From positions 1 through 64,000 of the forward strand of contig JAACMV010000030.1 in assembly GCA_010909725.1 (NCBI GenBank): a DNA stretch of 64,000 nucleotides, given 5' to 3'. Of the stretch, positions 1-11,501 are shown piece after piece. Position 1 is the first letter of the stretch; the number at the start of each line of letters is the position of its first letter. Made by a program: the position numbers and the translations under genes. The notes under the pieces were generated by a model. That model worked only from the letters and a program-made list of their open reading frames with translations, searched no databases and had not been told where the DNA came from. The DNA comes from Picochlorum sp. 'celeri'. Taxonomy: Eukaryota; Chlorophyta; Trebouxiophyceae.

Positions 1-128
1 GGTAAGGTTGGGAGAGTTGATTCTCGTCTCAAAACAACAACTGTGCCTGCGTCGTTCTCCCGGGCCAAGGGTAATGAGGGTAAATAACCACATATTCACC
101 ACTACCCCACCGACGCTACGCCCATTCC

Positions 129-1780
129 AAAATTAAATATTCAAAACAAAAATAATAAACTACCCAAAAATATGAAAATATCAAAAAAAGACAAAATAAA
201 TCCAAAAAAACAACCCACAACAAGACCAAAATACCCTAACCAAAAAACACGCCAAAACAACAAAAAAATAGCTCATAATACCCTTTATATATGATAATGA
301 TAATAATAACATGCACAACAACAATCCACACCACCAATAATAACACGACACGACACGAAGAACGACCTGGAGATAGTAGGAGAGACTCACAGACAACATC
401 TCATATCTGAGAGATAGAGAACGGTACAACGATAGGAAGAAGAAGGCAAGTGTATGAAAAGAATAAAAATAAAGAAAAGACATCATCATGAAACAAGAAC
501 AAGAATGAAATGAAAAAACAAATCGTCGTCTTCACAACAACAATACTGCTCAACAAGCTGCTCCACCAGACCTGAGCGACGGCGACAACAAGACCAGAGA
601 GAGAGCAGTTTCAGTGTTCTAGTACTACGTCTACACAGTATGTTCCCAATAGTAGTAATAGTAGGAGTATAAGTACGAGATATCGTTAAAGAAAAAAAAG
701 GGGGGAACACTCGTGTGTGTGGTGTCATAGATAAGAAAGACTGCTGTTTTTATAGCTCCTCTCCAGCCCTGGCTGCTGTGTGTGCGTCCTCATCCAGGCT
801 TCCTCGCATCAGAAGAGGTCTTTGATGGGAAGGATCTGCTGGGAACAAGGTAAGAAGAATACCAATAAAAATAAGAAGAAGAAACACCCATCAGTAAAAA
901 AAAAACTCCCACACCCAGTGCAAAACATACAGTGGTCTGCTGCCACATGTCTGGAAGAAGAGGGAGCATCTCGGAACAACAAGAAGAATAGCGATCTTCC
1001 CATCACCACCACTTGACTTGACTGGCCACCACGAAAAAAATACCAACCAAACCAATCAAAAGGGCGTTGTATAAAAAAACAGCAACGCTATTTACAACAA
1101 CAAGAACAAGAGCAACCACACACGACAGAAAATTGCACGCACAAATATGCACTGACCAACGAGAGTTGGGCCACGTCACATGCAAGAACACATTCCTCAT
1201 CAATAATGCCACAACCAACGATCTCTCGACACATTTTAAAAAATAACACTATACTACCCAAAGCGTTGCACACCACGTGAAACGACTCGGACACCACACA
1301 CGACAAGCTCTACTACTGTTACTGCTACTGCTGCTGCTACAACACGAGAAAACAGAACAACAAAGCAAAGCAATCAAAAGAAGATAATATCTCATACCAG
1401 TTACTAGTTAGAGAAATAGTAATAATGATACTAACATGCACAACAACAATCGACACGAGCAAGCAGCCAATAATAACAGGACAAAACACAAATACACACA
1501 CACAAGCAGAAGAGAAGAACCTGGAGATCGACTCACAGACAAGATATGAGGTAGAGAGAGGTACAATAAGAAGTATATGAAAAGACATGAGACATGAAAA
1601 AGAATGAAAAAGATCGTCTCCTTTACAACAACAATAACAACAAGAAGCAAGCTGTGGCACGCACTACTTGTCACAGTAATGTTGCACCAATGCTGGAGCA
1701 ACTAGTATCTCAGTATCATCAGTATGCATGGCACATTGTCCTACTTAGACTTCACGTGTTGCAATGAGCATAGTAGGATA
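129..1780. repeat. Long direct repeat, copy A
   Basis: This stretch recurs almost unchanged at 6447-8115. The offset is 6318 at the start and 6334 over most of the length, so only a few small indels and scattered substitutions separate the copies. The plus strand is rich in A and C, with many AAC/ACA triplet runs, and long open frames on either strand are by-products of that composition. Inside, around 778-835, lies a shorter motif (TGTGTGC..CCAGGC..CATCAGAAGAGGTCTT) that appears again near 1868, 4645, 7112 and 8220, so the copy is itself built of sub-repeats. No transposase, reverse transcriptase or other protein domain was recognised. It may be subtelomeric or satellite-like DNA; that is inference. 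Confidence 0.85.
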
Positions 1781-2895
1781 GTAATATCGCTTCTTTGGGG
1801 AAGATCTCGTCGTGTTTTAAAGACTGCTCCACAGCTCTCCCCTCTTTTCCTCCTGGCTTTGCTGTGTGCCTCCACACCCAGGCTTTTTTCCCTATCAAAC
1901 TAGGTCTTGGAAGGGGTGAGCGATGAATAAGATAACATCACGATGATATCTTTTCGGTCAGACTCCCCTTGTGATGGGAGATGAAAAAAGCACGCTGAGT
2001 GTGGCCGAGCGGTTAAGACGTGTGGGCTCTCTGGCCCATGGTCGTCCTTTTTTATTGTCTTCATTTACGGATGCACACGCCTGAAAAAGAAAAAAGCCCG
2101 ACTTGATCCACTGTCCCTGCTGTATAAATGGACCTATCTGGCACCTTCCATAGTTTCCTTGGATACATTCAACACTTGGTAGTAGTAGCACCGCAGATGT
2201 GACCCGAAACAGAAAACAACGCACTCAGCCACCTTTTTGCACACAACGCATCATGTGGCCTCGGTGACCCCACACCCTTGCCACTCACCGGCAGTGCATA
2301 ACAGTATTGGTTGTTGGTATTGGATAATTGGACGAATAAAACATTAGTAAGGGCCATTTCAGTCGGTGCCGAGTCGAATGGATCTCACCGACCGACGTTG
2401 GTCCATTCCGATCGCGTCGCGACGGTTGGGACGAAGACGCCCAGAATCGTTCCTTTGTGGGCATAAGGGAGCGTCATTCTTGCTTTAAAATTAGACATCA
2501 GTCGAAAGAACCGACGACTGACCACCACGGATCACAACAGGGTTCCAACAACAACAACCGTTCCACGGGAATGTCATGACAACACTCGCAACGGTGCCAA
2601 CAAGCCACGAACTCTTGTCTAAATGGCTCCCACCCTCTATCTTATGTTTATATATATATTTCTCCCTCCAAAAATCAAACTCACACGGGTTGATTTACCC
2701 AGAGGTTGTTGTGAATTCTGTTGGGAACATTGGTGGTGAAAGCGACGCGCACTACTCCTAATGCCGGCAAGGGATAGTGGGGAAGATCCTTACACTGCTG
2801 TTTATTCTTATGAAATCCATATGAAATGCCAACAGTCGGCAGACCACGTGTGAAGGCTCTCAGCCTTCCTGTCTGGGACATGTCTGAATTGGACA
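1781..2895. other. Gene-free interval with repeat fragments
   Basis: No supported gene is seen. The first 300 bases continue the repeat family (AGACTGCTCCACAGCTCT near 1828, a tRNA-like A-box fragment near 2002, then a T-run followed by ATTGTCTTCATTTACGG). From about 2100 to 2895 the sequence has ordinary base composition, but open frames are short and look like nothing known. Confidence 0.6.
1990..2055 (+). repeat. tRNA-like A-box fragment, copy 1
   Basis: The segment GTGTGGCCGAGCGGTTAAGACG resembles the D-arm half of a type II (Leu/Ser) tRNA; TGGCCGAGCGG at 2002-2012 fits the polymerase III A-box consensus. A TGGGC/GCCCA stem follows, but no T-arm or B-box is seen, and a T-run starts about 40 bases later. 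It is not an intact tRNA. The same fragment recurs at 4770 and 8345, each time inside the repeat family, which suggests a tRNA-derived, SINE-like origin. The dispersal is seen; the origin is inferred. Confidence 0.4.
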
Positions 2896-3225
2896 CTTTG
2901 TGCAGAGCTGCAGGCTCGCCATCGCGTGATAGACCCCATCCATCCCCTCCATAGGCATCGTACATGTCTCGAAATGCGGCGAGGATGCCGAGAAGGACCT
3001 GACAGGACCTCACAGGCGCTGCAGGGCACTCGGCTCTGGGACGTGTGCGAATGGAAAAAACTTTGTGCAGAGCTGCAGCCTCGCCAGGGCGTGCTGGACC
3101 CCGTCTCGCCCCTCCACAGGGACCGTATATATCCCGAAATGCGGCGAGGATGGCGGGGAGGCGAAAAACGGCCGGCCAGGCGGCGTGGGGGCCCCCCGAC
3201 CGCCGAAAATACCCTAAGGAGCTCG
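2896..3225. repeat. Two-unit 165-bp tandem repeat, GC-rich
   Basis: Two diverged units of 165 bp lie head to tail. CTTTGTGCAGAGCTGCAG starts at 2896 and again at 3061; GAAATGCGGCGAGGATG starts at 2971 and again at 3136. The spacing is exactly 165, a multiple of three, so a minus-strand open frame (2681-3364) reads through both units as a 55-residue repeat containing LAAFRD.Y and LHKV. The unit is much richer in G+C than its surroundings, and the GC-rich island continues to about 3365. I do not recognise the translated product, and protein coding is unproven. Confidence 0.7.
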
Positions 3226-3399
3226 CGAGGGGCCATTGCCCTAATCGTCCGCCGCGTCCTCTGGAGTGGATCGAGTGGCCCGGTCGATGGGCCGGTCGGA
3301 CCGGAGGGGCGCGACCGCCTCGCCAGGGCCCCCGCGGCCCGCGTGCGAGATGCGACGGACCCACTCGGAAGAATAACTACTATAATAATAATAAGCACC

Positions 3400-4540
3400 T
3401 ACTACTACGATATATACAACGACAACGACAACAACGACAACAACAAAAGACACGGCACACCACAAGCTCTGCTACTACTACTGCTGCTCCTCCTACTACT
3501 ACTAATACTTCTACTACAAGAGACAACAACAACAACAACCAACACAAAATCCAAAGAAAAAATCAAAACATAAAAATCTCATAATAAGAATGATAATGAC
3601 ACAACAACAATCTATACTATGCGATGCGATGCGTGAATGAAAAGAATATCTGTCTTCTTCTCCTTCTTCTTCACAACAACAACAACAACAACAGAAGGAC
3701 ACAATAGTAAGTAAGAGTAAGAAGGTAAGAAGAATACCAATTTTAAAGAATAATAATAATAATAAACACCCATCATAAAAAAAGAAACGTCGCACACCAA
3801 GTGCAAAACAAACAGTGGTCTGCTGCCACATGTCTGAAGAAGAAGAGGGAGCTTCTCCCAACAAGAAGAAGAATGGCGATCTTCCCATCACCACCCCCTT
3901 GACTTGACTGAGACCACCACCAAAAACATACCAAACAAGCTAATCAAAAAGAAGGGTGCTGTATAGTAAAGTAAAAAAAACTGTACTCATTAAAGCGTCG
4001 CACACCACCTGAAACAACAACTCGGACACCACACACCACAAGCTCTGCTACTGCTTCTACAACAATGCTAGACAACACACCAACAAAGAAGAAGCAAAGC
4101 AATCAAAAGGAGAAAGAAAGTAAATATCTCATAATAGTCGTCGTCGTAATAATGATAATAACATGCACAACAACAATCTACACGGCCAACAATAACAACC
4201 AATAATAACAGGACAGAACAGACAAGTCTGGGAGACACCAGAAGCATAACCAGGAGCTACCCTACACAGACAACATATGAGATGGAGAGAGGTATAATAA
4301 GAAGTATATGAAAAGAATAAATAAATAAGAGAGATGAAAGGAGAAAAAGAATGAAAGGAAACCGTCTTCTTCACAACAACAACAACAAGAAGAAGAACCA
4401 AGATGTGGCAAGCACAGCAGAGTGACATTGCACCGATGCTGGAGCAAGTATTTCAATATCATCATCATGCATGGAACGCTTACTTAATTACTTAGACTTC
4501 ATGGGTTGCAAAGGATAATAGGATAGTACTATATATATAT
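3400..4540. repeat. Diverged member of the A/C-rich repeat family (copy B, first part)
   Basis: This stretch carries the same landmarks in the same order as copy A (129-1780) and copy C (6447-8120): the CAGTGGTCTGCTGCCACATGT block near 3811, the GATCTTCCCATCACCACC block near 3880, the CACAAGCTCTGCTACTG block near 4040, and the GAGATGGAGAGAGG block near 4277. Substitutions and indels are frequent, so it is an older copy than the A/C pair. AAC and AAT triplet runs are common. There is no supported gene. Confidence 0.7.
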
Positions 4541-5200
4541 ACAATTGCGACGCTTCTTGGAATGGTGGGAATGGGGAAGATCTTGTGTTGTGGTGTTGAA
4601 AGACTGCTCCACAGCTCTATCCTCCTCTCCACCTGTGTGTGCTCCACATATCCAAGCGCCCCCATCAGAAGAGGTCTTCGATAGGAGGAAAAGAAACAAC
4701 AAAAGTGAAACTACCATACCATCGGTCAAATGTCTCTTGTGATGGGAGATGAAAAAAGCACGCTGAGTGTGGCCGAGCGGGTAAAAGCGTGTGGTTTTGA
4801 TGGTCGTCATTTTTTATTGTCCTCATTTACGGACGGACACGCCCGAAAAAGAAAAGGAGGCCGACCTCACCGATCGGTCCAATACCCTGTCGGACCGATG
4901 CCTTCAGTCTATCTACCCTCCCTGTGGTTAGGGATAAAAAAGACCTTTGAAGAAGAGCTACACCTTTTGTTCTTCTTCTCTACAACTATTACTATTGGTT
5001 TACTACTACTACTACTAAAAACAAACAACAATAATTACTGCTGTTGCTGCTCGAGAGGTAGAAAGAACGAAGAGAGGAGTAGTACAACATGTGTGCTCAC
5101 CCACCGTCCACAGACTCAACCAACAAAACAGCAAAACACCTCCATACATAACTCCACACACACTGATTCGTGGATTCAGAAAACACAAGAATAACACGAA
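4541..5200. repeat. Direct repeat, copy 1 of 2 (partner 8121-8775)
   Basis: From ACAATTGCGACGC onward this block matches 8121-8775 with an offset of 3580, then 3575 after a short indel near 4620; the shared sequence ends with ATAACACGAA at 5200 and 8775. Because the match is essentially exact, a 154-codon open frame (4730-5194) appears with identical translation at both places. It is low-complexity (runs of L, N and C), contains the tRNA-like fragment, and is not a credible protein. The block is a recent duplication, since the 5' parts of the two host repeat units are far more diverged. Confidence 0.85.
4758..4830 (+). repeat. tRNA-like A-box fragment, copy 2
   Basis: TGGCCGAGCGG at 4770-4780 repeats the A-box-like sequence of the 2002 copy, with GGTAAAAGCG in place of GGTTAAGACG. 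TTTTTTATTGT follows at about 4810 and is then followed by CCTCATTTACGG, as at the other copies. No T-arm is present. Confidence 0.4.
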
Positions 5201-6446
5201 CAAGTAGTGGAGGGCCGAAAGTGGCGATTTGTTAACTCAATCAACGTTGATTAGTGATCGTAAATAGACATTTGGGGAAACCGATTTGTAGATTGGGAGA
5301 GTTTACTTGGATTGTGAGAGATCTGCATGTGTGGATACTAATCATGGGGCAAAGAGATGAAGTGCATCCATTTACCAGGTAATCTGTTGGGACTTAAGAT
5401 ATCAATTGCGGAGAGAAACCAATGGAAGAAGTGGACAGTAGTATTATGCATGGCTCTTTTCCTTGCAAGTTTATTGAAGGCCTGAGCCAAGAGAGTACTT
5501 TCTGACCAAGCAGGGCGTAGGTCGGTTGCTTTATTGCGTGTGGAGACATTATCAACCAGATATTCTTCCTTGTCCTTGTCATACTTCGCTGAAGATACAG
5601 AGAACGAAGACGTTGAACATGGTTGTGCAAGGGTTGAGGTTGATCTGAGAGATCGTCTTTCTCTTGTGACATGACCTTCAAAAGAAATGTTCATGTGAAG
5701 TTCACAGCTATATTCAAACTTTGAAACTTTCTTTCCGTACATAGTAGGCCAGTCTTTCTGGACACATTCCAAATGAAACGCTGAAACGTTGACTTTTCAT
5801 GTCACCAGGTGGTGTCCCGGACACTGGAGTCCAGTCAACCCTTGAGGTCAAAGTCGACTATCGCGAACATTAGTCACAATATCGTCCTCGTCTTTGAACC
5901 TTTCTATGAGTCTTTTCTACCCAAATAATCTATGTATTTTAAGAATTCTATTGCTTGTGTCAGCGGGCATTATCGTTCTAGAAAGTTTACATCGAAATTC
6001 GTCCGAATCACCGAATTTTTACCTTCCGCCCGTTTCGCTTTCTTATACGACCCAGTGTCCCAGATTTCCGAATCATATCATTTACAGAATCTTTTAAAGG
6101 TCTCTGTTGGCCGTATCGGCAAAGATTTTAATCCTCCATTGTCTTCATCGCACTCGTGCAGCGAAACGGAACACTTTCAGGGATATTCCACGCTACTGAA
6201 AGTTTTAATTTTTCATTTTCTTTCCGATTTTGTGGTCGGGGGGCGATATCTTTATGGCCGTGACTCTTCGGATTCGTGTTTTTCGCGTTGTTTTCGCGCG
6301 ATTCTGACCATTTTTACGATCCAGCGACTCGAATGACACCTGAATACAGTATTACATTGATTTAGGGGGGCGATGAAATTTAATACGCGCCAGGGGAGCC
6401 GAGGGAGCGACATCGTGAAAAAGTTTGGAAGCCTATTACCGGCCCT
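5201..6446. other. Gene-free spacer between repeat copies
   Basis: The composition is less biased here than in the flanking repeats. The longest open frame (5338-5772, minus, 144 codons) shows no recognisable domain and no splice-linked partner; a 134-codon plus frame at 5932-6336 is likewise unremarkable. I see no RNA gene, and I cannot assign anything here. Confidence 0.5.
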
Positions 6447-8120
6447 AAAATTAAATATTCAAAACAAAAATAATAAACTACCCAAAAATATGAAAACATC
6501 AAAAAAAGACAAAATAAATCACAAAAATAACACCCACAACAAGACCGAAATACCCTAACCAAAAAACACACGCCAACCAAAAAACACGCCAAAATAACAA
6601 AAAAATAGATCATAATACCCTTTATATATGATAATGATAATAAGAACATGCACAACAACAACAATCCACACCAGCAATAATAACACGACACGACAAGAAA
6701 AACAACCTGGAGATAGTAGGAGAGACTCACAGACAACATCTCATATCTCAGAGATAGAGAACGGTACAACAACAATAAGAAGAAGGCAAGTGTATGAAAA
6801 GAAGAAAAATAAAGAAAAGACATCATCATGAAAAAACAAGAATGAAATAAAAACAAATCGTCGTCTTCACAACAACAATACTGCTCAACAAGCTGCTCCA
6901 CCAGACCTGAGCGACGGCGACAACAAGACCAGAGAGAGAGCAGTTTCAGTGTTCTAGTACTACGTCTACACAGTATGTTCCCAATAGTAGTAATAGTAGG
7001 AGTATAATTACGAGATATCGTTAAAGAAAAAAAGGGGGGAACACTCGTGTGTGTGGTGTCATAGATAAGAAAGACTGCTGTTTTTATAGCTCCTCTCCAG
7101 CCCTGGCTGCTGTGTGTGCGTCCTCATCCAGGCTTCCTCGCATCAGAAGAGGTCTTTGATGGGAAGGATCTGCTGGGAACAAGGTAAGAAGAATACCAAT
7201 AAAAATAAGAAGAAGAAACACCCATCAGTAAAAAAAAAACTCCCACACCCAGTGCAAAACATACAGTGGTCTGCTGCCACATGTCTGGAAGAAGAGGGAG
7301 CATCTCGGAACAACAAGAAGAATAGCGATCTTCCCATCACCACCACTTGACTTGACTGGCCACCACGAAAAAAATACCAACCAAACCAATCAAAAGGGCG
7401 TTGTATAAAAAAACAGCAACGCTATTTACAACAACAAGAACAAGAGCAACCACACACGACAGAAAATTGCACGCACAAATATGCACTGACCAACGAGAGT
7501 TGGGCCACGTCACATGCAAGAACACATTCCTCATCAATAATGCCACAACCAACGATCTCTCGACACATTTTAAAAAATAACACTATACTACCCAAAGCGT
7601 TGCACACCACGTGAAACGACTCGGACACCACACACGACAAGCTCTACTACTGTTACTGCTACTGCTGCTGCTACAACACGAGAAAACAGAACAACAAAGC
7701 AAAGCAATCAAAAGAAGATAATATCTCATACCAGTTACTAGTTAGAGAAATAGTAATAATGATACTAACATGCACAACAACAATCGACACGAGCAAGCAG
7801 CCAATAATAACAGGACAAAACACAAATACACACACACAAGCAGAAGAGAAGAACCTGGAGATCGACTCACAGACAAGATATGAGGTAGAGAGAGGTACAA
7901 TAAGAAGTATATGAAAAGACATGAGACATGAAAAAGAATGAAAAAGATCGTCTCCTTTACAACAACAATAACAACAAGAAGCAAGCTGTGGCACGCACTA
8001 CTTGTCACAGTAACGTTGCACCAATGCTGGAGCAACTAGTATCTCAGTATCATCAGTATGCATGGCACGTTGTCTTACTTAGACTACATGTGATGCAATG
8101 AGCATAGTAGTAGGATATAT
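6447..8120. repeat. Long direct repeat, copy C (partner 129-1780)
   Basis: The block is nearly identical to 129-1780. Past about 8115 it stops resembling copy A and continues as the exact copy of 4541-5200, so this unit is a mosaic: its first 1.67 kb matches the unit at 129 and its last 0.65 kb matches the unit at 4541. That pattern points to unequal exchange or gene conversion among tandem units rather than three independent insertions. Confidence 0.85.
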
Positions 8121-8775
8121 ACAATTGCGACGCTTCTTGGAATGGTGGGAATGGGGAAGATCTTGTGTTGTGGTGTTGAAAGACTGCTCCACAGCTCTCT
8201 CCTCCACCTGTGTGTGCTCCACATATCCAGGCTCCCCCATCAGAAGAGGTCTTCGATAGGATGATGAAAGAAACAACAAAAGTGAAACTACCATCATCGG
8301 TCAAATGTCTCTTGTGATGGGAGATGAAAAAAGCACGCTGAGTGTGGCCGAGCGGGTAAAAGCGTGTGGTTTTGATGGTCGTCATTTTTTATTGTCCTCA
8401 TTTACGGACGGACACGCCCGAAAAAGAAAAGGAGGCCGACCTCACCGATCGGTCCAATACCCTGTCGGACCGATGCCTTCAGTCTATCTACCCTCCCTGT
8501 GGTTAGGGATAAAAAAGACCTTTGAAGAAGAGCTACACCTTTTGTTCTTCTTCTCTACAACTATTACTATTGGTTTACTACTACTACTACTAAAAACAAA
8601 CAACAATAATTACTGCTGTTGCTGCTCGAGAGGTAGAAAGAACGAAGAGAGGAGTAGTACAACATGTGTGCTCACCCACCGTCCACAGACTCAACCAACA
8701 AAACAGCAAAACACCTCCATACATAACTCCACACACACTGATTCGTGGATTCAGAAAACACAAGAATAACACGAA
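8121..8775. repeat. Direct repeat, copy 2 of 2 (partner 4541-5200)
   Basis: This is the essentially exact partner of 4541-5200. It includes the tRNA-like fragment, the T-run, and the open frame that translates identically at both places. After ACACGAA the two copies diverge at once, giving a sharp right boundary. Confidence 0.85.
8333..8405 (+). repeat. tRNA-like A-box fragment, copy 3
   Basis: TGGCCGAGCGG at 8345-8355 is identical in context to the 4770 copy, being part of the 8121-8775 duplicate. Confidence 0.4.
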
Positions 8776-9899
8776 TAATCAAAAAATGTGCTCTAATCGA
8801 TCTACTCTATCGTATGATAACTAGTAGGACAACGTGTGTATAAGGATGGATGTGGACACTCACACTCACATGCACAGAGAATCTGTTGGGAATCATGCAA
8901 CACCCCCTGCTGCTGTCCTGACACGCGGCTGCTTTCTGAGCAGTATATCTAGTAGTATGTCGTATCCTTGTACAACAATACAAGAACAAAAGATATATAG
9001 CAGAATCAATCTGGTTTTGATTGAAATGATAGGTGTTGTCTGTCCAGCAGACACTAGGAATGAATGTGGCCACCACAGGAGCTGCTCTGACCTGGATCAA
9101 TGAATGTAGGAGCTACAACTACAGAAGAAAAAAAAAGTAAGGCTCTCTGCTGCACAACAACAATCAAAACGAAAACAAAGAACAAACAGAATGTATTCCC
9201 ATGCGTTTGTATACCAGATTGGAACAACAATACAAAAAGAGCCTGTGACAAAAGAAAGGAGGTGAGCTCACCCTCAATAGGTTGGTTGTTGAATGGGGCT
9301 CTACTAGTATGTGACACCGTGTCGAATAGTCGAGATTCAAAAGGCAGGCAAACAATAAGAGAAGGAAAATGAGTTGAGAAGATGATTGCAACAGCAGGCA
9401 CAGCCTCAAACCGAGGCAAGCAAAAAAAAGAACCCTCAACCACGCGCCAGGCTCGCAGGACAAATCGATCCATCCGTTCGAAAAAGAAAAGAAAAATTAA
9501 GAGCGGAAAGCACAGAGCAAAAGGTGCAACGTTCGACGACAAACAATGGGGTAGGTTCACCACAAGAGGCCCAGAGGTTGCATCCCACAACCACCTGGCT
9601 TGGTTTTCTTTCGTCTGTCGTCTCCTTGACTTGATTCGATACTAGTTTTAAATGTTGGATTGACACGTGTAACATTTGATTTAATCTCACAATCAATACT
9701 GCGCAGAGAAATGGTGGGACTCACGGTCGGTCCACATGAGAGTCCACATGAGAATGGATGGATGTCCACATGCTACACAATGGTCCACCTGCCTCGGATG
9801 GAACCTCAGATGGACCGTCCATCCATAGCCTTAGAATGTATGCGTACATTGCCAAACCACCACGATGACACACGATGATTGCATATAGACCACTAGTAA
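8776..9899. other. Gene-free interval
   Basis: No supported gene. A 178-codon minus-strand frame (9054-9590) is hydrophobic, low in complexity and lacks a domain. Near 9725-9780 a short phrase built on GTCCACATGAGA is repeated several times. The composition becomes less A/C-biased toward the right. Confidence 0.5.
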
Positions 9900-11430
9900 A
9901 CCATGTAACAGATTAATAATGATGTTTATTACTTCTTGAGAGTCGTAGGAGGAGTGCTTGATGGGAGTGGAGAGTCTGTGTTGGTCTCACTGACACAACG
10001 TAGGGTCCGCTCTTGTCATCCATTCGACCGGAGACACCATTTCAACAACGCTCGTCGTGATATTAGTCCGTAAAAGGACACAATAAAAAAAGACGACCAC
10101 GCGACAAGTTTGACATGTTTGACGAGTTTGAGAAGTTTGGCAAAAGGTCACAATTTTTTATTGTGTTCAATTACAGCAAAAGCACTTGGGTACTTGGGGA
10201 GTGTGTCGATCAATCTGGTGTACACAATTGTTGAATATGGGATTATTATGCTTGCAAAAACGTCCTGCCGACACCGCAACGAATGAATATACCCCATTAA
10301 AAACACAGCTGGTCGTCGTCAGTTCCGTTCGCATTGGTTGGGACGAGGAGGAGGGGCCTGCAGAGCTGTCACCCATGGGCAGGAAGAGCCATTGATATGA
10401 TTCATAGACTCATAACAAGTCCATCATACCACCCATGTATGGCTACTTCCAGAGAGCGAGCGAGAGCGAGAGAGTGGTGTCCTTGATCGTTCCACGGCAT
10501 TGCCTTAGCAACATGCCCCGACGTCCAGGACCTTCTTATGGTGGGTTTCTGTACGAATCCCTCGTTGATTGTCATTCCAACCCCTCTGAATCAAATCAAG
10601 GAGACGGCAGACTACTCCAAAGCTCAAGGAAGCGAATGGTTGTGTGTGTGTTGGCACGAATGCCAACAACTAATGCCAAGCTTGCTTGTTGAGAGGAGTA
10701 TCTGTGGTTGGCTTGCAAAATTGTGGACACATAAACCCTGTAACAGGTTAATCCTGGTGTTTATTACTCTCAAGAGGAGGAGGAGTACTTGATGGGAGCG
10801 GAGCAGAGAGTCTGTGTTGGTCTCTCTGACAGCGTCCGCTCCTGGCATCCACTCGACCGGAGACATATCACGCATAGTAATACTTCTCCTTCTCGTCGTC
10901 TTCTCTCTCTCTCCGTCCGTAAACAAACACAATAAAACAGGCGACCACACCGGCACACCGGCACACCGGCACACCGGCCATGGGTCACGGTTTTTTATTG
11001 TGTTCAATTACAGCAGGAAAAGACACTTGGGTACTTGGGAATGAATGTGTGTCGATCAGTCTACTACTAGGGTGTCCACTTGCATTGAACATGCCATTAT
11101 TATACTTGGAACAACGTCCTGCTGACACCGCGACGAATGAAAGTCCCCATTAAAAACACAGCTGGTCGTCGTCAATTCCGTTCGCATCACATTAGTTGGG
11201 ACGAGGAGGAGGGGCCGGCAGAACTGTCTGAGACGGCATATAAAAGACAACCAAGATCAATTGATCTTGCAAGCAGCTGCTTGTTCGCCTGCAGGCGGGT
11301 GGCAGTGTCGTGCCAATAGCACGCTACTGACACGCTTGCTTGTTGAGAGTATCTGTACTTGGCTCGATTCGTTCATTTCCGAGGACGGGAGAGAGCGACC
11401 TATTCTTTTAATTGTGTATATTTACAGACA
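9900..11430. repeat. Tandem array of about 835-bp units (about 1.8 units)
   Basis: Blocks in the first unit (for example GAGAGTCTGTGTTGGTCTC near 9970, a T6-ATTGTGTTCAATTACAG block at 10154, and CGTCCTGCCGACACCGC near 10260) recur in the same order about 832-837 bp downstream (near 10805, 10991 and 11115). A third, partial copy of the unit end is seen near 11330 (GCTTGCTTGTTGAGAG..TATCTGTA). Each unit carries an inverted pair, ACACAATAAAA and TTTTATTGTGTT, about 70 bp apart. The units differ by many substitutions, so the array is not young. No protein-coding potential was recognised. Confidence 0.75.
10946..10977. repeat. 8-bp microsatellite, CACACCGG x 4
   Basis: Four perfect copies of CACACCGG lie in the loop of the second inverted pair of the 835-bp array. 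The equivalent position of the first unit has AAGTTTGACATG-like repeats instead, so the loop is the fast-changing part of the unit. Confidence 0.9.
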
Positions 11431-11501
11431 GAAAATACAGAAAAAAGAATTTCGTTTGTTGACTGTTCCAGAAAGAAAAGAAAAGAAAAAGTCATACAGA
11501 A

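Noticed and set aside
1990..2055. Intact tRNA-Leu or tRNA-Ser gene
   Set aside because: Only the A-box/D-arm half is present; no T-arm, B-box or pairing acceptor stem.
2681..3364. 227-codon minus-strand frame across the 165-bp repeat
   Set aside because: Its length is explained by GC-rich composition and the multiple-of-three repeat; composition is proline/arginine-rich with no domain. Kept only as a finding.
4730..5194. 154-codon open frame, repeated with identical translation at 8305-8769
   Set aside because: Identity comes from a recent DNA duplication; the translation is low-complexity with runs of L, N and C and spans the tRNA-like fragment.
5338..5772. 144-codon minus-strand frame
   Set aside because: No recognisable domain or neighbouring exon; could be a remnant, but nothing supports it.
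9054..9590. 178-codon minus-strand frame
   Set aside because: Hydrophobic, low complexity, no domain and no splice partner, inside repeat-rich DNA.
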